Source: Karalla daura (Eukaryota; Chordata; Actinopteri; Chaetodontiformes; Leiognathidae). Taken from it: a stretch of 64,000 nucleotides of DNA. How positions within the stretch are numbered: position 1 is the stretch's first letter; every line of letters begins with the position of its first letter. Below are positions 30,535 through 40,904 of this stretch, one piece after another. A model generated the notes under the pieces. The model searched no databases. It was not told the DNA's origin and saw nothing but the letters and a program-made list of their open reading frames with translations. Where the stretch lies: positions 559,001-623,000 of the forward strand of contig CM055188.1 of the NCBI GenBank assembly GCA_029224185.1, given 5' to 3'. Position numbers and translations under genes: made by a program.

Positions 30535-32530
30535 TGTCTAGAAATAGCTGAGTGGGTCCTTGCAATTGGGGGTACTGGCAACCACAGGGTTAATGCCGGT
30601 CATAGGTCATCCCAAGAATATTTTTTTTAGCATACTTGAAGAGGAGTCTCCTCTGGGCTAAGCAGCATCCCTGTGATTCAGTGATAATTAAAGCTGCAAG
30701 GAGCTGTGAGCGGGTCCTCGCATTTGCACCTGTTGGGGTTGTGGAAACCACAGGGCTTATGCAGGTCATAGGCCATCCCAAGTCTTTTCTCTTTTTTAGC
30801 ACATTTTGAACATTTTCAACATCTCTCATGGGCTGAGAAGCATCACTGTGATTCTGTGATAATGAACCATCTCTCTACTATGGTTGCCATACAGCTACAC
30901 CCTTTGATATAGAGAAAAGCTTGTCTGAATTTTAGATCACAATGGCTTTAGGTGATGCTTACACAACATGGAGTTGATGGGATGAAATCTCTGGGTGGAC
31001 TCGGGTGGCAAGTGATGTATTGAAATAGGGGCATTTGACAATTAAAATCAAAACGGCTGACTTCCTGTCCAGTTCTGACCGTCAGTGCAAGCGAGTTTTT
31101 TGAGCAACTGGATAAACTGTATAAGCCTACAAATTTTCATCTTTCTACTCCACAAAAAGCTTTAGGGGAGGGGTTGTTGAACATTTCTTGTTGGCGCTAT
31201 AGAAACATTTAGCAACGCCCATTGACAAGGCTATTCTTTGGCTGTTCCATCATACAAGTATGTCCAGCAGTTTTGAAGCTTCTATGATGAAGCGCCTGCC
31301 TGGAGAGCATTGTGAAATGTTGATGACTATTGGAAATGCACTTTGACTTAAAAAAAATTCTGCACACAAACTTTTCTCAGCTTGGTCCACAGATTAGTCC
31401 ATAGAATGTAAAAATTCAAATCACAATGGTTACCATCATCATGTCAGAAGACTTTTTTGTATATCGCTTTAAAATGCATTTGCATACCAATTTTCCTTCG
31501 ACAATGTTAAAAAAATCCTTATGGGGATTGGTCAAAATTCCAAAGGGGAGTGTATTTTGGCCCCCCATGGGCAAAGCCCCTATCAAGTGTCAGAGCTCTT
31601 TCTCCTCAATCAGTGTACCAATTTTCATGATGATATGAGTTCTTTAAAGCTGTCACAGTCACCCGTAATACATGGCGAGGGATCGCTATTCATGACCACC
31701 ACATGGATACCATTGGTGGTAGCTTCACTGCATTTGTAATGTAGCTTCACCCACTTGTTCTGCATGTATTGTAAGTGGAATGAAGTTGATGGGGTCAATT
31801 ATATGTAAGTACTGTATGTAAGCGTAAAATCTGGATACTTCCTGTGACCACTAGGGAGTGCCATGAGTCAGGTAGGAAGGTAGTATATTAGGCTACTCTG
31901 GATGAAGCTTTCATCAGGTCCAGCAAGTTTCAAGGTGCCATGATCAAGTATGTGGTCGTGAGAGCTGTTCAAAGTGAAAGAGCGTAAAAAAAATCACCAC
32001 ATTTTGACACATTGTAGCAACCATGCCCTTTGACCTACAGAAATTCTTTTGACGAGTGTTGGTCACCATGGTCTCTGGATGAACTGTACCTGCTTTGAAG
32101 TAAATCGGGCAAAAGCCCTAGGTACAGCTCCTTCAAAAAGAGAAAACATACAAGTCAAAATGGCCGACTTCCTGTTGGGTTGAGGGCGGGGCTTCAAGAG
32201 GATTTTTTTGTGTGGCTCAGTTTGTTCTATAAACCCACCAAGTCTCATGCATATAAGTGAAACTGGGACTCGCCGTTTCAAGTGTTCCAGGTGGAACTTT
32301 TGTGCAATTTGCACTTTGCATTTTGAACAGCTTTAAAATATAAATTTTTTGGCTGATCTCAATGTGTGTGCCAAAAATGGTGCGTTTTCAAATATGTTCA
32401 GGCCCCCAAAAATGCGTTCTTCATTTGGGAATAATAATAACAATAATAATAATAATAAAAAGAAACAGATTACAGATTTAAGAGGGTTTTTCGCAACCTT
32501 GTTGCTCAGACCCTAAAAATAAACATTCAA
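30535..32530. repeat. rep-C long dispersed repeat with a local ~160-bp duplication
   Basis: Two related blocks begin 'gagtgggtccttgcaattgg' (30550) and 'gagcgggtcctcgcatttgc' (30709); both continue with 'aaccacaggg' and a 'ggtcatcccaag'-like phrase. The rest, through 'ggtttttcgcaaccttgttg' at about 32500, is a style of non-coding repeat common in fish. Short relatives occur at 50222-50310 and 61015-61160. An (AAT)n tract is at 32432-32460. Confidence 0.6.
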
Positions 32531-33484
32531 AATTACATTAGGGTTCTTGCATTTTTTTGTTCTGACCCTAATAAAAAAAAAGACAGATGTAATAGTGTTC
32601 TTGCAACTTTGATGCACAGACCTTTATAAAAAGAAACATTCAACATACAATTAAGTTCTTGCAACTTTGTAAAAAGTCTTAAAAATGGAAATGGCTTCTC
32701 TCTCAAATCTTGTATAGAGGTAGAGTACTTGCGCTAAATAATTTATTTGCATCATTACTGTGGCACTGTCTTGCCACGATTGACTCCCCCACCAGGTTTA
32801 CTAGCCAAGGTCCAAGGCAAAAAAGTGAGCTTTTTCTTGGATGGTCGGTATTGGATGCCATAGGGAGTGTTAATTTTACCAAAAGAGGAAATGGCACAGG
32901 GTCTCATCCACTGATTCATCCAGAAGTTTTAACAGGGCCCACAGATCTAGTGTGTAGTAGGTAGGGCTAGGTGATATGGAGAAAAAAATATCTCAATATA
33001 TTTTTGTTATAGCTCAATATATGATCTATATCTCGAAAACTTTGCAGGAAAAACAGCCCCCGAAACACACCAAACACACAGAAACACTAAATTCAGCAAG
33101 GTATTTCTTTTATTGAACTGCAAACCGGTAGGCAGCCAAGTGCCTAAAGGTAGACAGGTACTGGTAACAAAGTGCTGGTGCATCATTTTTGAAATAAACT
33201 ATCAAAAAAATGAAGTACTATATTGCCTTATTATAATTTCAAACATAAAACATAATTTGGCTTAAAAGAGAAATAATACATATTGCCTGTCTTTTCCATA
33301 AAAACAAAACTCAAACTCTTCTCATTGGATTACCTCTGTTGTAGTAGTCAGTAGCCATAAACTACCTGTTGTATAACATTTTTACTTTTGAAGATTTTGA
33401 AAAAAGAATACCAACCTGTCTACTGTGTCAGGCTTAAATGCAGCCCTTTGACAAGTAACTACAGTATATTTCCACTGCAGCTGA

Positions 33485-35358
33485 AGATCCTTTCAGAAGG
33501 ACTGCTGGATAAACAATGTCATGCTCCCAGCACCATCGTAGTGGCTCTGCCTCACTGTCCAAACATACAGACTGTAACTCATTCTCAATGGACTCACAAG
33601 GTGAGTTGAGGATTGCAGAGAAATGGTTTGCATCTTGGTCAAAGAAGCTGGCTAGGCTTTTTCTCTGCTTATCAACAGGGGGTCGGCAGATCTGCTATGA
33701 CACTTTTTTTTGTTGCAGACTGGGGCCATGCTTGGTCCACAGCTGCAGCAGAGCTCCCCTGATCAGCAAGCAATTCCTTAGCTTCGTAAATGACTGTCTC
33801 TTCCAATGCAGCCAGTTTCCCATTGCTGACATATGTGCACTGAAACTGGGGATCGATCAAGGATGCCGCGTCAGTAAATCAGAGGTAGAGGGCTCTGAGT
33901 GTTTGTCATTTAAGTAAGTGAGGATGGTGTGCTCGATTGTTTTTGCCAGCTCACCATCATCTTTGTGAGGAGCAGGGAGCTTGCTCGTGAACAGGTGCAG
34001 CACGGGTTGTACATAATAAAGGCTGACGTACCCCTCCCCAGATAGCACGTCAGTGAACTCCTGGAGGGGCTTCAGTGCTCTGTGGAGTGCCTTCAAGACT
34101 TCGATGTCTTGCCAGGTCAGGACTAACTTCCTTGTTTTCTTATCTGCAGAGAGGACTTTGGCGAGTGCCCTTTCTTGCTCAAGCACTCGCTCCACGAGAA
34201 CCCCACCGTGTAGCCGACTTGGCAAATTGATTTGAATCTGTGCTTTGGCCAGCTCCCTTCTCCGTTTCCAGCTGTAGGAAAATGCTGCCACTATTTTCTT
34301 GCAAACTGCAATGGGCTGTGTGATCTTGGAGTTTTGCATCCTATGGCCTGCAAACACAGAAAAAGCGCAGTAATACTTTTTAAGTATAGTTAAACAGATC
34401 CTCAATCCATGACTTGTCTTGTGTTTTGTGACTAGTATATTTTATATATATATTGTGTGTGTGATATCATTCAATACATTGTGATTTTAAATTTCTCTGC
34501 TACAGTTTTTCTACAAATACTATAATAATTTATTACTACCACTAAAATACAAGTGTATTTAACATCATTAAATCAAGGCCACATAGACCTACCACCCTCC
34601 CACCCAAATATTTCACTCGCTGTAAACATACACACACACGCACATGGACAGATTAAACTCGCTGATCACCAAATGCAGCCTGTGCCCAAAACACTGCATC
34701 CTCAGCCACTTCTTCGTCTGTACAGTACTGACAATGTTGAATCCGTTGTCGGTGGTAATGGCTACGGGATTTGGATTCAACATCCATGTCGTCGTCATGT
34801 CACCGAGGGCCTTTGCAATGTTTTCTCCCGTGTGGTGGAAAATAGGTTGTCTGCAGGCAGGCATAATCTCCCACTCGACGATGTATTGTGAAACACATAT
34901 ACAGTGCACACGTCCTGCTGCTCGGGGCACAGTGGATGACATTTGTAAGATCAGCAGCAAGGCACACTCTTTGTGTTGTGTACATTCAGAGTTCTTGTCT
35001 TGCAAAAAAACGCAGACTAGGCAGACTGTATCTCAGGCCTAGTGTTTTGAGCATCCGTATGAACCATGCTCAACGACGGCAATGGGTGCCATGTCCTTTG
35101 CAATGTTAACTCTGTTATGCTGGCCCACGTTGCACTCGTTTTTACAAATGGTACACACCAGGGTAAAGCGGTGTGGAATGTTGTCTGCTGTGGAGTCTTG
35201 GTAGAGGTGTTGGGTTTGGCGAGGAATGCAGCCTGGTAGACTCCTTGTACAAGAGTAAACATCTCCACATAATGGAGCCATTTGTCTTTTTTTTGGTACG
35301 GGTTCTGCTGCCACTGTGCTTTCTGTGGCCGCTGCCATGAATGAGTTAACACACGCCA
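33485..35358 (-). pseudogene. hAT (ZBED-like) transposase, decayed
   Basis: Reading on the minus strand from about 35334: MAAATESTVAAEPVPKKR; a BED-like finger region around FTLVCTICKNECNV; then NPVAITTDNGFNIVS with the first RNase H-fold catalytic region and MQCFGHRLHLVI. An intron-like gap with an acceptor (ctgtgtttgcag) follows near 34348. Then come CKKIVAAFSYSWKRR, VLSADKKTRKLVLTWQDIE and LKPLQEFTDVLSGEGYVS, followed by the C-terminal dimerisation block (NELQSV...DSEAEPLRWCWEH). The conserved TRWGS-type stretch is missing (INLPSRLHGG), there is a stop after SVIADLPTPC, and frames shift several times. It is inactive. Confidence 0.88.
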
Positions 35359-35482
35359 TGAGCTACGCGCAAGGGAAAGGAGTGAAAACGCAAGGAGGAG
35401 GGGCGGGCAGCACCATAGCGCAGTGGACGAAAATTAGGCTCCGTGGCAAAATCATATTAATTTAGAGCATTATCTTGATATA

Positions 35483-36552
35483 CACTCACCGGCAACTTTA
35501 TTAGGTACACCTGTCCAACTGCTCACTAACACTTAATTTCTAATCAGCTAATCACATGGCGGCAACTCAGTGCATTTAGGCATGTAGACATGGCCAAGAC
35601 AATCTCCTGCAGTTCAAACAAAGCATCAGTATGGGGAAGAAAGGTGATTTGAGTGACTTTGAACGTGGCATGGTTGTTGGTGCCAGAAGGGCTGGTCTGA
35701 TTATTTCAGAAACTGCTGATCTACTGAGATTTTCACACACAACCATCTCTAGGGTTTACAGAGAATGGTCCGAAAAAGAAAAAATATCCAGTGAGCGGCA
35801 GTTCTGTGGGCAGAAATGCCTTGTTGATGCCAGAGGTCAGAGGAGAATGGCCAGACTGGTTCAAGCTGATAGAAAGGCAACAGTGACTCAAACAACCACC
35901 CGTTACAACCATGGTAGGCAGAAGAGCATCGACGAACTTTGAGGCAGATGGGCTACAGCAGCAGATGACCACGCCGGGTGCCACTCCTTTCAGCTAAGAA
36001 CAGGAAACTGAGGCTACAATTTGCACAAGCTCATCGAAATTGGACAATAGAAGATTGGAAAAATGTTGCCTGGTCTGATGAGTCTCGATTTCTGCTGCGA
36101 CATTGGGATGGTAGGGTCAGAATTTGGCGTCAACAACATGAAAGCATGGATCCATCCTGCCTTGTATCAATGGTTCAGGCTGGTGGTGGTGGTGTAATGG
36201 TATGGGGAATATTTTCTTGGCACTCTTTGGGCCCCTTGGTACCAATTGAGCATCATTGCAACGCCACAGCCTACCTGAGTATTGTTGCTGACCATGTCCA
36301 TCCCTTTATGACCACAATGTACCCAACTTCTGATGGCTACTTTCAGCAGGATAATGCGCCATGTCATAAAGCTGGAATCATCTCAGACTGGTTTCTTGAA
36401 CAACACAATGAGTTCACTGTACTCAAATGGCCTCCACAGTCACCAGATCTCAATCCAATAGAGCATCTTTGGGATGTGGTGGAATGGGAGATTCGCATCA
36501 TGAATGTGCAGCCGACAAAGTTGCGTCAACTGTGTGATGCCATCATGTCAAT
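35483..36552 (+). mobile_element. Tc1-like transposon, copy 2, 5' portion
   Basis: TA (35481-35482) precedes 'cactcaccggcaactttatt'. The element matches copy 1 until 'catcatgtcaat' at 36552, where the LINE tail begins. The missing 3' part is found reversed at 40749-40885 and starts again with 'caat', so the two pieces join exactly with a 4-bp overlap. Confidence 0.93.
35631..36552 (+). pseudogene. Tc1-like transposase, copy 2, truncated by LINE insertion
   Basis: Same protein as copy 1. A deletion of about 17 bp at about 35930 breaks the frame after GRQKSI. From 35978 the frame is intact: VAWSDESRF, GGGGVMVWGIFSW, FQQDNAPCHKAG and SPDLNPIEHLWD. It ends inside LRQLCDAIMS where the LINE was inserted. 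Spacing between the second Asp and the Glu is 36 by my count. Confidence 0.92.
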
Positions 36553-38995
36553 GAATGAATGAAAAAACGAAAAATACTTTATCAATCCCAGAGGGAAATT
36601 CAATATTGTAGTAGTTTTTTTTTTTTGTCTTAAGAAAGATAATAATGATTAAGTAATAATGATTACATTGATTAATTCAGGTTTAGTTCTTGTTCTTGAG
36701 GCTGATGGCTGCTGGAAGGAATGATCTTCTGTATCTCTCAGTCTTACATCGGACCTGAAGAAGCCTCTCACTGAACACACTCTGTTGTCTCATCACTGTG
36801 TTGTGGAGAGGGTGTAAAGAGTCCTCCATTATCTTCATCAGCTTGTGCAGCACTCTGTTTTGGATGATCAGCTCCAGCGGCTCCAGAGTTACTCCAAGTA
36901 CAGAACCAGCTTTCTTGATTAGTCTGTTGATCCTCTTTAAGTCTCTGGTTCTGATGCTGCTGCCCCAGCAGATCGCTGCAAAGCTGATTGCACTTTCAAC
37001 AACAGACTTGTAGAAGATGTGCAACAGTTTGGTGCAGACGTTGAAAGATCTCAGCTTCCTTAAGAAGTAGAGTCTACTAAGACCTTTCTTGTAGATGTTG
37101 TCAGTGTTGCATTTCCACACAAGTCTGTTGTCCAGCTTAACTCCAAGGTACTTGTATTCCTCCACCATCTCCACAGAGTGGAGGTGGAGTTAGCGGAGGT
37201 AGAGGAGACAGGCAGAGTGGAGGTGGAGTTAGAGGAGACAGACAGAGTGGAGGTGGAGTCAGAGGAGGTAGAGGAGACAGACAGAGTGGAGGTGGAGTCA
37301 GAGGAGATTTCAGGAAGTTCTGATGTGGATGGAGATGAGGCTCTATCTATGTCCTTGACTGAGCTGCAGGGTGACAGAGTGGAGGTGTGACAGGAAAGCT
37401 GTGGGCTCAGGGAGGGTATGTGGCCTGCTGGGTTTGAGGCAGAAGGTGAGCTGAACCTATTGAAGAACATGTTCAGTTCATTAGCTTTGTCCAGACCTCC
37501 GTCAGTTTGAGCCTCCTTTATCTTGAAGCCAGTGATCTTCTTCATTCCCGACCACACATCCCTCACGTTGTTTCGTTGAAGCTGACTTTCCAATTTTTTC
37601 CTGTAATCCTCCTTGCACTTCTTAGTTTGTGTTTTAAGTTGTTTCTGTGTTAACTTCAGCAACTCCCTGTCTCCATCCCTGAAGGCTTTCTTTTTGATGT
37701 TCAGCAGCTTTTTCAGGTCACTGGTGATCCAGGGTTTGTTATTGGGGAAGCACCTCACTGTTTTTGTTGGAATGGTGCTGTCCACACAGAAGTTTATACA
37801 ATCTGTCACACACTCTGTCAAGGTGTTGATGTCATACCCATGGGGTTCACAGAGGACATTCCAGTCTGTAGCCTCGAAGCACCATCTTAGAGCATCTTCA
37901 GCTTCATTAGACCAGGTTTTAATAGTCTTTCTGATGACTGGTTGTTGCTGAACAATGGGCTTGTAGGAGGAGGTGAGAAGAACCAGATTATGGTCAGAGC
38001 TTCCTAAAGGTGGCAGGGCAGAGGAGCTGTATGCATTTTTGATATTTGCATAGATTAAGTCCAACGTTTTATTTTCTCTGGTGGAGCAGCTGACAACCTG
38101 TTGGAATGTTGGTAGAGTTGCAGAGAGGGAGATGTTGTTAAAATCTCCAGAGATCGCCACAAATGCATTTGGATGTTGTGTCTGAAGCCTGGCAACTACA
38201 GAGTTAATAACCTCACAGGCTGCATCTGGAGCGGTACAAGGTATTATATAAACTGCTACCAGAATAACACATGTGAACTCTCTGGGTAGATAATATGGGC
38301 GAAAACTCACAGCTAGCAGTTCAATGTCTCTTGTGCAGATCTTCTCTTTAACAGTAACATGTCCAGGATGACACCAACGCTGGTTAACGAGTACTGCAAT
38401 TCCACCTCCCTTGATCTTTCCGCTGAGTTGTTTGTTGCGGTCTGCACGGACCGTTAAGAAGTCGTGTACAGAAGCATTACAGTCTGGGATGTGTTCATGC
38501 AGCCATGTGTCGGTGAAGCACATAATACTGCATTCTCTGTATTCTTTCTGAGACCTGGATAGCACCTGGAGCTCATCAATTTTGCTAGCTAGCGATCTCA
38601 CGTTACCCATCACAACAGTTGGAAGAAACGGTTTAAATCTCCACCTTTTTTCTCTGTTCTTCACTCCTGCCCTGCATCCTCTTCTCTTTCTTTTCAACTC
38701 CATTGGGATATGATGTGTTATTTCACTGATAATCTTGAGTTTGGAGAGCATTATCAGTTGATCCCGGTGGTAAACAATTCTCGTTGCCATGGAGACTCAA
38801 CACAACAAGACTTGAAAGAGCCAAAAAATATGCAGAAAATCTCCCGTGCAGCACAGCCTCTGAACCAGCGTGAAAAATCTACTTGGGCAAACCCAAATGA
38901 CAGCTAATGTATTAAAAAAAAGATGGTTCTATTACAAAAATCAAGAGAGTTAGACAGAGCTACTACAATTTGCTGCCACCTGGCAGCGCATTCTA
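36553..38995 (-). mobile_element. Rex1/CR1-like LINE copy A, internally deleted
   Basis: Runs on the minus strand from about 38995 (5' end 'agaatgcgctgcca') to a (CATT)n tail at 36553-36565. It is almost identical to copy B but about 0.94 kb shorter. The loss joins the Ser/Thr-rich linker (37180) directly to the C-terminal VEEYKYLG segment (37165), deleting the reverse transcriptase core. It is inserted in the Tc1-like copy 2. Confidence 0.93.
36683..38790 (-). pseudogene. LINE copy A ORF: endonuclease kept, reverse transcriptase deleted
   Basis: From ATG 38790 (MATRIVYHRDQLIMLS) the frame stays open through the apurinic-type endonuclease: MGNVRSLASKIDEL, CFTDTWLHEHIPD, VAISGDFN and LGSSDHNLVLL. 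It continues through the STSTLSVSS linker and then jumps frame into the C-terminal tail (STSTL followed by WRWWRNTSTLE, a shifted reading of VEEYKYLG). All RT motifs A, B and C present in copy B are absent. The C-terminal piece is readable in its own frame at 37174-36683. Confidence 0.92.
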
Positions 38996-40598
38996 AAAAC
39001 GAAATGCGCTGACAGTCAGCTGTCCTCTTCTTCAAGGGAGATTTTTTTTTATAGAGCTCTCCACTGTGGACATATATCTTTTCTTGGCTTCTTAGTCTAC
39101 ACAGTGGGAGCTATTTATGGTCTTGACATAGATCCTACATAAATCCTTTTTGTCCACACCTTTTTTTTTGTCTTTGAGGCCTCAAGGAGAGGTTTGCGAA
39201 GGTCTCCAAGCTCAAGACTGATGTCAATGTCTGGGAAGGGATCTCAATGATCAAGCTCAGACCCTACACTTCACCTACAGCTTTTTCTTGGATTCCTTTT
39301 AAACAGGGCCCATGATATAAAAAAACACCACTAATCAAAAGGAAGAATCCAATTTAATTTTAATAATTTCTATTTTAAGTTAAAAGCAGGGGGAAGAAAA
39401 ACGACGACATGCACACAATGGAGGAAATTGAGGGGATGCTATCTTAATCCTGGGTGTGTGGTTGTTTGCCACAGCATGAAGAAAAGTGTTGTTCAGAAGA
39501 AGCTGGGGGCAGTGAAATGAAATACTGTGGAAAAACGAGGGTAGTTTGAGATATACTACAGAGGTCAGACCCCAAAATGAATGGGGTTGCATGGCAATGC
39601 AAAGTATGTACTTTTCTGTATCTAATCCAATTTCACTGTGGGAGAAAAGTTTTATTGTTTTTTACAACTTATGCTGATGCGTTGCTGTTTCTGATGACAC
39701 CCAGCCCTACTCAGCCCAACTTGGCCTGATGTGGCCCGTCAGGTGAGCAGGTACCAGAAAAAAAGTACCGGTTTACACATTCCAGGAAATGGAAACCGAG
39801 CAGAGTTGAGTCGGGCCAAGCCAGTACCATTGTAGCTGCCAACAAAGTCAGTTATGCAGTTTAAGTTGATTTAAGTTGGTAAAGAAATGATTTGTTGTTA
39901 AAGATATGAATGGTTTTTGTTTTGAACAGGGGAATATTTTTTTTATCATTTCATATGTTTTAAGAGAACCGTTTCTCATTGATATAGCAGAACCAATGTT
40001 TGCTGACTTCACTGACGCACCTTTTTCTATGCCATGCTTGAAGTGAGCAGCGGTTTGTAGTTGATGGAAGATGAAGGGAGAAGAATGATTCTTTAACTCC
40101 ATTTAGTTAAAAAGGCCAATGAGGTATGTTATATATATTGTTTATATTGTCTTTTGTACCTCACTCTTATGTGAATCTAATAGTATGCTTATGTTGCTTT
40201 TAATTTAGTTTTTACATCCCTCGACATTTTGTGGACATTTTCCCTCACGTGATTGCTGGAAAATAAATGCCTGTGATGAAGAGCACCTTGTATCATCATT
40301 AACTAAATGGGAGTTGCAACCATGTAGTGGAAACGGGGCAATATACTGACGTGATGTAATGTGTAGCCCACACCCACGACTGCCCAATGAGCTGGATGCA
40401 CTTCTTGACAGGGATCCAAAACTCAGCACAACACCAACACACAAATAGATGAAACATGGTGGTAATGAAAAATTCTGTGGCACTGAAATGAAGCACCGAA
40501 ATTTGCATTGATTTCCAGTCCTGGTACTACCATTAACTTCCACACTGGACGTAAACAGTTGGCACTGAATGGCATTGTACCGGGTATTGGTACCCATC
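38996..40598. other. Inverted single-copy-like segment, no gene
   Basis: Lies between the two LINE copies and is inferred to be reversed relative to its ancestral orientation. 39690-39840 resembles a Harbinger-type MITE ('gtaccagaaaaaaagtaccg', 'gagcagagttgagtcgggcc'). 40540-40598 is repeat-like. No coding exon recognised. Confidence 0.5.
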
Positions 40599-40606
40599 CC
40601 TACTCT

Positions 40607-40746
40607 GAGGGCTGGGCGATATAGAATAGAATAGAAATACCTTTTTTACCCCAGAGGAAATTAAAGAGATTTGTGAAAAATTTATCGTATAATTTGCAAA
40701 ATATCTATATGTTTTATGAACATGAAAATGATTTTGGCATATCGTA
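40607..40746. mobile_element. hAT 5' terminal segment, displaced
   Basis: Begins 'gagggctgggcgatatagaa' and reads to the TA of the Tc1-like 3' end at 40747. It includes a short LINE 3'-tail insertion (about 40622-40665, 'taccccagaggaaattaaa'). It is the missing end of the hAT element at 32962. Confidence 0.75.
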
Positions 40747-40748
40747 TA

Positions 40749-40885
40749 CACTCACCGGCCACTTTATTGGGTACACCATGCTAGTAACGGGTTGGACCCC
40801 CTTTTGCCTCCAGAACTGCCTCAATTCTTCATGGCATAGATTCAACAAGGTGCTGGAAGCATTCCTCAGAGTTTGGTCCACATTG
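40749..40885 (-). mobile_element. Tc1-like transposon, copy 2, 3' portion in reverse
   Basis: On the minus strand it reads from 'caatgtggaccaaactctg' through LVESMP-type coding sequence to 'ggccggtgagtg', followed by TA (40748-40747). It supplies exactly the part lacking at 36552. Confidence 0.93.
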
Positions 40886-40904
40886 TGGACCAAATTATAT
40901 AGAA

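Larger units (their letters stand above)
32962..36552 (-). mobile_element. hAT element, main part (other end now at 40607-40746)
   Basis: The left end is 'tagggctaggtgatatggag' at 32962. The matching opposite end is 'agggctgggcgatat' at 40608, in the same orientation on the plus strand rather than inverted about the element, because an inversion moved it. The 8 bp outside the left end (gtagtagg, 32954-32961) and outside the other end (agagtagg on the minus strand, 40606-40599) agree at 6 of 8 positions, fitting one old target duplication. The element carries a minus-strand transposase and a Tc1-like insertion in its 5' part. Confidence 0.8.

Noticed and set aside
30700..32520. Protein-coding content in rep-C
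   Set aside because: Frames are short, interrupted and inconsistent with related segments elsewhere.
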